This document shows positions 1 through 5,670 of a DNA stretch of 5,981 nucleotides, one piece after another. The notes beneath the pieces are model-generated. The model made no database searches and was not told the DNA's origin. It was given only the letters and a program-made list of their open reading frames with translations. The position numbers and the translations under genes were made by a program. The DNA is taken from assembly GCA_003243445.1 (NCBI GenBank), contig QFQQ01000148.1:1-5981 (forward strand), given 5' to 3'. The stretch's first letter is position 1; every line of letters starts with the position of its first letter. The DNA comes from Citrobacter freundii. GTDB lineage: Bacteria > Bacteroidota > Bacteroidia > Chitinophagales > Chitinophagaceae.

Positions 1-9
1 TTCTTTAGT

Positions 10-68
10 CACCGTCATCTTAAGGACTGGTGGAGGAGGTCAGTCCTTAAGGGGCGGTGCCTTTTTTT
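10..68 (+). terminator. Strong rho-independent terminator of an upstream gene or RNA outside the window
   Basis: A perfect 11-bp inverted repeat (CTTAAGGACTG at 19-29, CAGTCCTTAAG at 41-51) encloses an 11-nt loop. An outer 5-bp stem (CACCG 10-14 with CGGTG 55-59) extends it across a small internal loop. A run of seven T (62-68) follows two bases after the outer stem, the classical intrinsic terminator layout for transcription left to right. Whatever it terminates lies left of position 1. I could not recognise the first nine bases as the end of a known structured RNA. The loop carries GGAGGAGG, probably by chance. Confidence 0.8.
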
Positions 69-99
69 ATTATTTGTTGAAAAGAAAAAAATAAAGAAA

Positions 100-342
100 A
101 TGGAAACAGAATGGATGAAATACCGAAATAAAATAGAAGTTGAAAGTAAAACGTTGATAAAGGCGGATGATCTGCTATGCCTGTTATCATCATGGGAAGT
201 TGAGAATACGGGAACCTCAGATGAAAGCTTTCTTAGGTTTACACAGCGATCGCAAAAGCGTCGCAATTCATGCGATTCGATGCGTGATAATTTTTTACGA
301 TGCGCAATGTTAATGCGCAACCGAAACTACGAACGTCAATAA
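100..342 (+). CDS. Doubtful small hypothetical protein (80 aa)
   Basis: An open frame starts with ATG at 100 right after an A-rich leader (80-99), which suits Bacteroidota translation starts. It ends at TAA 340-342. The product is hydrophilic and charged, has no signal peptide or membrane segment, and matches no family I recognise. In favour: it follows a terminator, and a hairpin with a T8 tract (365-397) lies 23 nt beyond its stop. Against: about the last third (from roughly residue 48) is read out of a repeat copy at 241-335 and becomes an Arg/Asn/Cys-rich tail unlike the first part. The nearest promoter-like string (TA at 68-69, TTTG at 73-76) has three rather than two bases in the middle and overlaps the terminator T tract. 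It may be a chance ORF. Confidence 0.2.
   Translation: METEWMKYRNKIEVESKTLIKADDLLCLLSSWEVENTGTSDESFLRFTQRSQKRRNSCDSMRDNFLRCAMLMRNRNYERQ
241..335. repeat. Structured intergenic repeat, copy A
   Basis: This is the first of two imperfect tandem copies with a spacing of about 103-105 bp. Blocks shared with copy B are ACACAGCG (241-248), AAGCGTCGCA (256-265), TGCGATTCGATGCG (271-284), a T run (291-296) and ATGCGCA (313-319). Stem TCGCA 261-265 / TGCGA 271-275 recurs at the equivalent place in copy B. A second possible stem is TGCGCA 301-306 / TGCGCA 314-319. The palindrome GCGATCGC occurs at 246-253. No coding explanation fits both copies. Confidence 0.7.
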
Positions 343-345
343 TAA

Positions 346-434
346 ACACAGCGTCGCTAAGCGTCGCACATCGTGCGATTCGATGCGCGTTTTTTTTGCG
401 TACGCAATTTATGCGCAGTCGAAAACTGCGACCG
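346..434. repeat. Structured intergenic repeat, copy B
   Basis: This is the second tandem copy, beginning with ACACAGCG at 346-353 and sharing AAGCGTCGCA (359-368), TGCGATTCGATGCG (374-387), a T run (390-397) and ATGCGCA (411-417) with copy A. The first stem is one pair longer here (TCGCAC 364-369 / GTGCGA 373-378). The 12-bp palindrome TTGCGTACGCAA is at 396-407. A stem CGCAGT 414-419 / ACTGCG 425-430 has no good equivalent in copy A. The mix of conserved stems and diverged loops suggests a structured nucleic acid element rather than coding sequence. Confidence 0.7.
365..397 (+). terminator. Possible rho-independent terminator inside repeat copy B
   Basis: CGCACATCG (365-373) pairs with CGATGCGCG (381-389) with one mismatch around a 7-nt loop, followed at once by eight T (390-397). 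Read left to right this is terminator-like. It competes with the smaller TCGCAC/GTGCGA hairpin. It could end transcription of the doubtful ORF at 100-342 or read-through from the left. Copy A has a T run but a poorer equivalent of this long stem. Confidence 0.4.
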
Positions 435-450
435 GCAGCCGTGCCGGCTG
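414..450 (-). other. Two hairpins downstream of the LD-carboxypeptidase operon
   Basis: For transcripts leaving the minus-strand operon, the first GC-rich hairpin is CAGCCG 436-441 / CGGCTG 445-450 (an alternative pairing is CCGGCA 432-437 / TGCCGG 442-447). A second hairpin follows, CGCAGT 414-419 / ACTGCG 425-430, with a 5-nt loop. Neither is followed by a T tract on the minus strand, so this is not a canonical intrinsic terminator. It may be a 3'-end stabilising structure or simply part of the repeat. No better terminator for the operon is visible. Confidence 0.3.
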
Positions 451-489
451 GCGGTATTTGCGACTTATCCATCTTTTCAATAAAATCAC

Positions 490-1401
490 TCACTCTTCCA
501 ACACCACCCTGTTCTTCGTAATCTTCAACTTATACCCCACACCCACCTTCAACGCATAATTTTCCTTCCCATGACTCACCGGAAACCCATAACACACCGG
601 ATAATCATATTCCTTCACCACATCCCTAATGATCTCATACACCGTTTTCCCAAATGGTCTTTCCGTATCCTTCATATCCGTAAAACCGCCAATGATCAAT
701 CCCGCAAGATTTTTCAACTTCCCCGACCGCTTCAATTGATACATCATCCGGTCTATATTATAACTGTACTCACCCACATCCTCTAAAAAAAGAATACGGC
801 CTTTTGTTTTGATATCATCATCCGAGCCTACCAAATGAGCAATAAGTGAAAGATTGCCACCTACCAATTCCCCTATCGCCTCACCCGTTTTATTGAATGG
901 ATGAGATTCGCAGGTATACTTTGCCCACACGCCTTGTAACGCCGAACGCAGGGATTGCACATACCGGTTAATATAACCGGCTTCATTGAACGCACCGGCC
1001 ATCGGTGCATGCAGCGATGAAATGTAATAGTTGTTATACAAATGCGCATGCAACACCGTAATATCACTGAACCCAATGATCCATTTTGGATTCTTTTTAA
1101 ATTTCTTGAAGTTGATCTGCTCAATGATCCTGCCCATGCCATAACCACCCCGGCCACATAATACCGCTTGCACCTCATCATCATCCATCATCGACTGAAA
1201 ATCCGCCAGCCGCTCTTCATCCGTTCCGGAAAAATAAGTAGCGGAATTACTTCCAAGTGTCTTACCCAGCTTTACGTTGTATCCCCACTCTTCTTTCAAT
1301 ACACGGATACACTCAGCCGCTTTGTCTAGACTCATATAACCCGCCGGGCAAACAATCCCGATCGTATCACCAGGCTGCAGGTATGGAGGCGTTTTTATCA
1401 T
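490..1401 (-). CDS. ldcA: LD-carboxypeptidase (muramoyltetrapeptide carboxypeptidase), cytoplasmic form, peptidase family S66
   Basis: This 303-aa protein has the usual length of the S66 family, whose members are near 300 aa. In the family the enzyme removes the terminal D-Ala from L-Ala-D-Glu-mesoDAP-D-Ala tetrapeptides during murein recycling. The Ser-Glu-His triad is visible: Ser112 in GFSDIT (residues 110-115), Glu207 in LFLEDVGE (204-211) and His277 in FPVSHG (273-278). Other family marks are PGDTIGIVCPAGY (10-22), TDEERLADFQ (60-69), CGRGGYG (82-88), GGNL (181-184) and AGLIIGGF (233-240). There is no signal peptide or lipobox, so a cytosolic recycling role is inferred. Its ATG overlaps the TGA of the upstream paralogue (ATGA, 1398-1401), which points to translational coupling; no Shine-Dalgarno is seen. 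A 5-bp hairpin (GGGTG/CACCC, within 1415-1428) lies just before the start, inside the upstream gene. An MccF-type immunity peptidase shares this fold and triad and cannot be excluded from sequence alone. Confidence 0.93.
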   Translation of the reverse strand: MIKTPPYLQPGDTIGIVCPAGYMSLDKAAECIRVLKEEWGYNVKLGKTLGSNSATYFSGTDEERLADFQSMMDDDEVQAVLCGRGGYGMGRIIEQINFKKFKKNPKWIIGFSDITVLHAHLYNNYYISSLHAPMAGAFNEAGYINRYVQSLRSALQGVWAKYTCESHPFNKTGEAIGELVGGNLSLIAHLVGSDDDIKTKGRILFLEDVGEYSYNIDRMMYQLKRSGKLKNLAGLIIGGFTDMKDTERPFGKTVYEIIRDVVKEYDYPVCYGFPVSHGKENYALKVGVGYKLKITKNRVVLEE

Positions 1402-2420
1402 ACAATATCTGTTAGGGTGCAGGCACCCGTTTGTACAATTAATTTATGCGGCACCCCGCATTTCAATGCAAAGTTGTCCCGCTGATGTCCTACAGGAAAA
1501 TCAAAACAAACCGGATAACTATATTTCTTCACTTTTTCCAGCACAATCTGCTGAAGGTTTTTACCAAACTCTTCACCCGGATCATCCTGTTTCACTTTAA
1601 ATCCGCCAATGATCAATCCCGCAAGCCGGTCCAGCTTTCCGGTACGTTCGAGATTCCAGAACATCCGGTCGATACTGTAAAGATATTCACCGGTATCTTC
1701 AACGAACAGGATTTTATTATTCGTATGTATATCGGAAACTGAACCAGCAAGCGTTTCAATTGTTTTTAAATTACCACCCGTCAAAATGCCGGTTGCTATA
1801 CCATTCCGGTTATTCGGGTTTGCAGCGATGGAATATTGCAGCCGCTCACCGGACAAAGCTCGGCGAATCGACTCGATCGTATCTTTTTGCGTAGCATCTG
1901 CCTTATCCCAGTTATCCGGAAAGCTGTTACACATTTTCGAATGAATGGAGGCGAGCCCGAGATTGCGCAGGATATGCGAATGCAATACAGTGATGTCACT
2001 AAAGCCAATGATCCATTTCGGATGTTCACGCAGGATGTTCCATTGCAGACCGTCAACGATTCTTACGGATCCGTATCCGCCACGCGCGCACATAACTGCC
2101 CTGATCTCCCGGTCATTCAGCATCTGCTGCAGGTCAGCACGGCGCTCTTCGTCCGTACCGCCAAATGTAGCATCTCGGTGGCCGATCGTCTTGCCAAGCC
2201 GGATCCTGTATCCCCAGCTTTCCATCACCCGCACAGCCGGAAGTATTTCCTCATGTGTGATATAACCTGCCGGGGAAGTGATGCCGATCAGATCACCTTT
2301 CCTGAGATAAGGTGGAATGACCGGCGCCGGATTGTTGGCTTCCGACGCCTTTGCCGCTAAAGGAATTGCCGATGCCGCGATCAAACCAGCAGAAGAGGCA
2401 AGGAACTTTTTACGATTCAT
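1398..2420 (-). CDS. LD-carboxypeptidase, exported form, peptidase family S66
   Basis: This 340-aa S66 protein is a paralogue of the downstream gene, with about 30 extra N-terminal residues. The N-terminus (MNRKKFLASSAG, then a hydrophobic stretch to about residue 23, and an A-K-A site at 23-25) looks like a signal peptide. The R-K-K-F-L string resembles a Tat motif with RK instead of RR, so Sec or Tat export is possible. The mature domain starts near PPYLRKGDLIGI (36-47). Catalytic residues are Ser141 in GFSDIT (139-144), Glu241 in LFVEDTGE (238-245) and His312 in FPVGH (308-312). TDEERRADLQ (89-98), ARGGYG (112-117), GGNL (215-218) and AGLIIGGF (267-274) match the paralogue. Periplasmic trimming of murein tetrapeptides is inferred. 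The ATG at 2420 follows an A/T-rich leader without Shine-Dalgarno; an ATG four bases upstream is out of frame. It is the first gene of the operon and is divergent from metG. Confidence 0.92.
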   Translation of the reverse strand: MNRKKFLASSAGLIAASAIPLAAKASEANNPAPVIPPYLRKGDLIGITSPAGYITHEEILPAVRVMESWGYRIRLGKTIGHRDATFGGTDEERRADLQQMLNDREIRAVMCARGGYGSVRIVDGLQWNILREHPKWIIGFSDITVLHSHILRNLGLASIHSKMCNSFPDNWDKADATQKDTIESIRRALSGERLQYSIAANPNNRNGIATGILTGGNLKTIETLAGSVSDIHTNNKILFVEDTGEYLYSIDRMFWNLERTGKLDRLAGLIIGGFKVKQDDPGEEFGKNLQQIVLEKVKKYSYPVCFDFPVGHQRDNFALKCGVPHKLIVQTGACTLTDIV

Positions 2421-2580
2421 TCATTAAAACTAAGCCAGATGAACGAAGTTTCCACCCGTATTCTCCTTTGTACCACTTTTATATGCAAGCGAAGGCCTGC
2501 AGGACAAAAATGCTCCTTCGATCAATATCTGGTAGCCCAGCCGCACCGGCCAGACAGCTATCTTCATCCCCGATTCCTTC

Positions 2581-2615
2581 CCTTTGCCTCCCCCGGTTCC
2601 GGGGACCGACAAAGG
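2581..2615. other. Hairpin within the divergent intergenic region
   Basis: CCTTTG (2581-2586) pairs with CAAAGG (2610-2615). An inner CCCCGG (2591-2596) / CCGGGG (2599-2604) pairs across a two-base centre, separated from the outer stem by a small internal loop. It competes with the longer-range pairing of 2568-2591 with 2647-2670. No T tract follows on either strand, so it is not a standard terminator. Confidence 0.45.
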
Positions 2616-2621
2616 AGGTTT

Positions 2622-2665
2622 CGAGGAGGCAAAGAGGAGGATCCGAGGAGGCAAAGAGGAGAATC
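2622..2665. repeat. 22-bp direct repeat, two adjacent copies
   Basis: Units 2622-2643 and 2644-2665 both start CGAGGAGGCAAAGAGGAG and differ at one base (G2640 versus A2662). A partial third start (CGGGGA) follows at 2666. A similar AAAGGAGG string at 2611-2618 precedes them. Repeats of this kind can vary in copy number between strains. Confidence 0.85.
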
Positions 2666-2739
2666 CGGGGAGAAATTACCGAACTCCATGCGGTTTTGAG
2701 GAGCTCACCAGCCATTTGGAGGAAGCCCACACAGTTTTG

Positions 2740-2771
2740 ATTGCAAACCGGGTGCAAAGCTCATAGATTTG
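2740..2771 (+). promoter_or_regulatory. Upstream metG promoter candidate (Bacteroidota sigma-A type)
   Basis: TAGATTTG at 2764-2771 is a perfect match to the Bacteroidota -7 consensus TAnnTTTG. ATTG at 2740-2743 matches three of four bases of the -33 TTTG box, with a 20-nt spacer, close to the usual spacing. Transcription would start near 2778 and give a leader of about 105 nt before metG. The call rests on the consensus alone. Confidence 0.5.
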
Positions 2772-2813
2772 TATTGCAACAATATCGGGGCTGACCTCAC
2801 CGAGCCTTCACAC

Positions 2814-2845
2814 TTAGGCAATCACACCGATTTCCGGTATTTTTG
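2814..2845 (+). promoter_or_regulatory. Proximal metG promoter candidate (Bacteroidota sigma-A type)
   Basis: TATTTTTG at 2838-2845 is a second perfect TAnnTTTG. TTAG at 2814-2817 matches three of four bases of the -33 box, again with a 20-nt spacer. Start of transcription would be near 2852, leaving a leader of roughly 33 nt. Being closer to metG, it is the more likely main promoter. Confidence 0.55.
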
Positions 2846-2859
2846 CAGGCCCAATAACA

Positions 2860-2872
2860 AGCCTGAAAGGCT
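2860..2872 (+). other. Small hairpin in the metG 5' leader
   Basis: AGCCT (2860-2864) and AGGCT (2868-2872) form a 5-bp stem with a GAA loop, 12 nt before the metG ATG. It would lie in transcripts from both promoter candidates. It is too small to be a riboswitch and resembles no T-box element; an effect on initiation or mRNA stability is only a possibility. Confidence 0.3.
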
Positions 2873-2884
2873 ACAATTTGAAAT

Positions 2885-5002
2885 ATGACGAATCCGAAAC
2901 GATATCTTATTACCTCTGCCCTCCCTTATGCAAATGGTTTGAAGCATGTGGGACACCTCGCCGGTGCCTACATCCCGGCTGATATATATGTCCGTTACCT
3001 CCGCGCACAGCAAAGAGACGTGGTTTTTGTTTGCGGCAGCGATGAGCATGGCACTGCCATCCCCATCCAGGCCATGAAGGAAGGAACAACACCACAGGCC
3101 ATCATCGATAAATATCATGAAGCAATGAAACAGGATTTTGAAGACCTGTCCGTGTCATTTGATATCTATCATCGCACCAGCTCACCGATCCATCATGAAA
3201 CAGCACAGGAATTCTTTACTTACCTGAACGACCGCGGCGAACTGGAAACAAAAGAGTCCGAACAATATTACGACGAAGAAGCAAAGACATTCCTCGCCGA
3301 CCGTTATATCAAAGGCACCTGCCCGAACTGCGGGTATGAAAATGCGTATGGTGATCAGTGCGAACGTTGCGGTACTTCATTAAGCCCTGATGAACTGATC
3401 AACCCGGTTAGCACATTAAGCGGCAGCAAACCTGTAAAAAGAAAAACAACACACTGGTACCTGCCATTAGGCAAGCATGAAGATTTTCTTCGTCAGTGGA
3501 TCCTTGAAGATCATAAAGACGATTGGCGGTCCACCGTTGTCGGCCAGTGCAAAAGCTGGATCGATGGCGGCCTGCAGCCCCGCGCCGTTACCCGTGATCT
3601 TGATTGGGGCGTAAAGGTTCCTTTGGCAGACGCTGCCGGAAAAGTATTGTATGTATGGTTCGATGCGCCGATCGGTTATATCAGCGCCACCAAACAATGG
3701 GCGATCGATCATAACAAAGACTGGAAACCTTACTGGCAGGATAAAGACACCAAACTGGTGCATTTTATCGGTAAGGATAATATCGTGTTCCACTGTATCA
3801 TTTTCCCGGTAATGCTGAAACTGCACGGGGATATCGTGCCAACCAACGTTCCGGCGAATGAATTCCTGAACCTTGAAGGTGAGAAAATGAGTACCAGCCG
3901 CAACTGGAAACTCGATATGCGCGACTATATCGACGACTTTGTGAAGAAAGAAAATGGCGGCGGTCAGATGGTGGATGCATTGCGCTACTATCTCACACAG
4001 ATCGCTCCGGAAACAAAGGACAGCGATTTTACCTGGAAAGGTTTTCAACTCGCTTATAAAAGCGAACTCACTGACATCTTCGGCAACTTTGTGAATCGCA
4101 CGTTCGTGCTGATGCACAAACTTTGCGGAGGTAAAGTGCCGGCTTTCCATAATGATCTGATCGATGACCAGGACAAACAACTGATCACCGATATCAGCGA
4201 CAGCAAACAAAAAGTAGAATCGCTGCTGGAAGAATACCGCTTCCGCGAAGCAATGTATGAAGTGATCGACCTTGCAAGAAAGGGTAATCAGTACATGCAG
4301 AAAAAAGAACCCTGGATCGTTGCAAAAGGCCTCGCTGAAAATCCGGAGTTGCAAAAACAGATCGATAACTGCCTGCATATCTGTTTGCAATTGACTGCCA
4401 ATCTTGCGGTATTGATCAATCCATTCTTGCCCAATACCGCGAAGACCATGCTTCACATGATGAAAGTGGTTGATAAGATGCTTGAATGGAAAAACGCCGG
4501 CAATATGAAATTACTCAGCGTTGGCTACAGCCTGAGAGAGCCGCAGCTATTATTCAGAAAGATCGAGGAAGTTGAGATCACTGAACAGATCGAAAAACTC
4601 AAAGCCCGTCTGAAAGAAGCAGAAGCTGCATTAAAAGCTACCGCGAAAGAACAACCCAAAGAAGAACCTGCTTCAAAAGCAGAAATTCAATACGATGATT
4701 TTGCAAAACTGGATCTGAAAGTCGGCACTATCACCGCCGCCGAAAAAGTTCCCAAAGCAGACAAACTCCTGAAACTGGAAGTTGATCTCGGCTTTGAAAA
4801 AAGAACGATCGTATCAGGCATCGCCCTCCACTTCGAACCCGCTGCCATCATCGGCAAACAGGTCGTTGTGGTCGCCAATCTTGCCCCCCGCAAAATGCGC
4901 GGCATTGAAAGCAACGGCATGATCCTGATGGCGGAAGATAACGGCAAGCTGAAGTTTGTCAATCCGGATGAGGAGACAGCGAACGGGTCAGGTGTAAGCT
5001 AG
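2885..5002 (+). CDS. metG: Methionyl-tRNA synthetase (EC 6.1.1.10)
   Basis: This 705-aa class I synthetase charges tRNA-Met with methionine using ATP, in the cytoplasm, supplying both initiation and elongation. The Rossmann catalytic domain opens with ITSALPYANG and the HIGH-type motif HVGH (21-24). A zinc knuckle has CPNC (Cys146, Cys149) and CERC (Cys159, Cys162). WFDAPIGY (258-265) lines the active site, and the KMSKS loop reads KMSTS (334-338) followed by RNW. NFVNR (401-405) begins the helical anticodon-binding domain. A charged, probably coiled-coil linker (about 557-600) leads to a C-terminal OB-fold tRNA-binding domain (about 603-703; FAKLDLKVGTI, ADKLLKLEVDLG, RKMRGIESNGM), which is known to promote dimerisation and tRNA binding. 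The length fits two-domain bacterial MetRS, and the frame is intact. The ATG at 2885 gives the expected N-terminus; the leader is A/T-rich without Shine-Dalgarno. Confidence 0.98.
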   Translation: MTNPKRYLITSALPYANGLKHVGHLAGAYIPADIYVRYLRAQQRDVVFVCGSDEHGTAIPIQAMKEGTTPQAIIDKYHEAMKQDFEDLSVSFDIYHRTSSPIHHETAQEFFTYLNDRGELETKESEQYYDEEAKTFLADRYIKGTCPNCGYENAYGDQCERCGTSLSPDELINPVSTLSGSKPVKRKTTHWYLPLGKHEDFLRQWILEDHKDDWRSTVVGQCKSWIDGGLQPRAVTRDLDWGVKVPLADAAGKVLYVWFDAPIGYISATKQWAIDHNKDWKPYWQDKDTKLVHFIGKDNIVFHCIIFPVMLKLHGDIVPTNVPANEFLNLEGEKMSTSRNWKLDMRDYIDDFVKKENGGGQMVDALRYYLTQIAPETKDSDFTWKGFQLAYKSELTDIFGNFVNRTFVLMHKLCGGKVPAFHNDLIDDQDKQLITDISDSKQKVESLLEEYRFREAMYEVIDLARKGNQYMQKKEPWIVAKGLAENPELQKQIDNCLHICLQLTANLAVLINPFLPNTAKTMLHMMKVVDKMLEWKNAGNMKLLSVGYSLREPQLLFRKIEEVEITEQIEKLKARLKEAEAALKATAKEQPKEEPASKAEIQYDDFAKLDLKVGTITAAEKVPKADKLLKLEVDLGFEKRTIVSGIALHFEPAAIIGKQVVVVANLAPRKMRGIESNGMILMAEDNGKLKFVNPDEETANGSGVS

Positions 5003-5011
5003 CAGGGAGAA

Positions 5012-5150
5012 AAGGTTCCAGGAGTTCCAGAAGTTTCAGAGGTTCCAGAGGTTGTTCAGGTCGAAACCTCCGAACAACATCAGCGGTCGCGCTCTGCGGC
5101 AGCAACCTCTGGAACCTCTGAAACTTCTGAAACCTCTGGAACCTTCTTTT
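5012..5150 (+). terminator. Long inverted repeat of 9-nt units, probable metG terminator
   Basis: Arms of 42 nt (5012-5053 and 5104-5145) are inverted copies matching at 39 positions. Each arm is four consecutive 9-mers of consensus TTYCAGARG, flanked by AAGG or AACC ends. The right arm is followed by TTCTTTT (5144-5150), so the structure can act as an intrinsic terminator 9 nt after the metG stop. The 50-nt centre has its own hairpin: GTTGTTC 5051-5057 with GAACAAC 5072-5078, and inside it AGGT/ACCT closing a CGAA tetraloop (5058-5069). A small AGCG/CGCT hairpin sits at 5082-5093. The arms are far longer than a normal terminator stem, which hints at repeat-driven origin. No flanking target-site duplication is evident. 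Confidence 0.7.
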
Positions 5151-5200
5151 AGCCTTTCTATAACACCCGTAGGAAAATAATCCCCTCCTCCCCACGGTTA

Positions 5201-5656
5201 ATGGAAACCCAACCTCACCATATGTCATCCGTTGATCTTGTAAAAGGCTATATCCGGCAACTGTGTGCCGATCTCGGTGTGGATGCCAACAGCATCTACA
5301 ATGAAAAAACCGGGGCATGGTATTTCGTTCAGGGCAGTTCAACCATCGAGGTTTTCCTGACCGCACAAAAAAATCCGCAACAGGAACAACAGGTCTTTAT
5401 CCGCTGCATGGCGCCCCTTTGCGCCATTCCCCGCGATTTTCCCAAACAATTCCTCCTGTATAAAACAGCGCTCGCCATCAATGCCACTTATCTCGGCTAC
5501 AAACTAAGTGCAGACGAAACAAGAGGCATCGTCTGCGCCATCTCCGAACGGAACATCGAAGGAATGGACTACGCAGAAATGATCACACTGATCAGCGATC
5601 TGGGATTCTGGGCGGATAAGCTGGATGCTTTTCTGAAGAAAGAGATTTTGGGTTGA
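5201..5656 (+). CDS. Small YbjN-like / type III chaperone-fold protein, function unknown
   Basis: This 151-aa soluble protein has no signal peptide or membrane segment. The pattern fits the YbjN / CesT-like chaperone fold: an N-terminal helix (about 9-25), a strand region (GAWYFVQGSSTIEVFLTAQ, 38-56; QVFIRCMAPLCAIP, 64-77), a central helix (FPKQFLLYKTALAINA, 80-95), a short beta pair (GYKLSADETRGIVCAISERN, 99-118) and a C-terminal helix (DYAEMITLISDLGFWADKLDAFLKKE, 123-148). The helix with Trp137-Ala-Asp is typical of the family by eye. No catalytic motif is seen. The start could be ATG 5201 or the in-frame ATG 5222 (Met8), which better matches where the first helix begins. It follows metG at 198 nt, with a probable terminator between, and no clear promoter is visible in 5151-5200. 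The family assignment is a judgement from pattern; existence as a gene is more certain than the name. Confidence 0.75.
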   Translation: METQPHHMSSVDLVKGYIRQLCADLGVDANSIYNEKTGAWYFVQGSSTIEVFLTAQKNPQQEQQVFIRCMAPLCAIPRDFPKQFLLYKTALAINATYLGYKLSADETRGIVCAISERNIEGMDYAEMITLISDLGFWADKLDAFLKKEILG

Positions 5657-5670
5657 AGTGGGCGTGAATG

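Larger units (their letters stand above)
2568..2670. repeat. Purine-rich inverted repeat cluster
   Basis: The reverse complement of 2568-2591 begins GGAGGCAAAG and ends GAATCGGGG. The segment 2647-2670 begins GGAGGCAAAG and ends GAATCCGGGG, so the two arms are inverted near-copies about 55 nt apart. Between them lie a compact hairpin (2581-2615) and the first unit of a 22-bp direct repeat. From about 2604 to 2675 the plus strand is strongly purine-biased. This could form a cruciform or RNA hairpin between the divergent transcription units, but no function is shown. Confidence 0.6.
2421..2884. other. Divergent intergenic region between the carboxypeptidase operon and metG
   Basis: These 464 bases hold no convincing gene; the short open frames here are products of purine-rich repeats and do not resemble any family. 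From left to right the region contains the operon leader, a repeat/hairpin cluster (2568-2670), then two Bacteroidota-type promoter matches for metG (2740-2771 and 2814-2845). I found no perfect TAnnTTTG on the minus strand for the carboxypeptidase operon. Its promoter remains unassigned. Confidence 0.7.

Noticed and set aside
241..434. CRISPR array interpretation of the tandem repeats.
   Set aside because: Only two copies, similarity runs through the whole unit rather than repeat plus unique spacer, and no cas genes are present.
239..493. Minus-strand 84-aa frame starting with GTG that overlaps the stop of the cytosolic carboxypeptidase (GTGA).
   Set aside because: The overlap looks like coupling, but the product is read through both repeat copies and hairpins, has a Cys/Arg-rich composition and resembles no family.
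1836..2360. Plus-strand 174-aa frame opposite the exported carboxypeptidase.
   Set aside because: It is antisense to a clear S66 gene with catalytic motifs in place, and the product is not family-like.
2476..2510. Possible minus-strand promoter for the carboxypeptidase operon (TTTTTG, 21-nt spacer, TATAAAAG).
   Set aside because: The -7 candidate matches only the TA and final G of TAnnTTTG, too weak to call.
3467..4456. Long minus-strand open frame (329 aa) opposite metG.
   Set aside because: It lies wholly within the certain metG gene and is a codon-bias shadow; the translated product has no recognisable family pattern.
5059..5068. GGTCGAAACC resembling a tRNA T-arm.
   Set aside because: It lacks the GTTCRA core at the right size, and there is no acceptor or anticodon stem around it; it is the tip of the internal hairpin.
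5012..5145. Miniature transposon (MITE) interpretation of the long inverted repeat.
   Set aside because: No flanking target-site duplication is visible, and the arms are internally periodic rather than terminal repeats of a unique core; a repeat-derived terminator fits better.
4959..5366. Minus-strand frame with a repetitive F-Q-R/K peptide.
   Set aside because: A 9-nt unit is a multiple of three, so the arrays stay open in several frames; the peptide repeat is a by-product, and the frame also overlaps two real genes.
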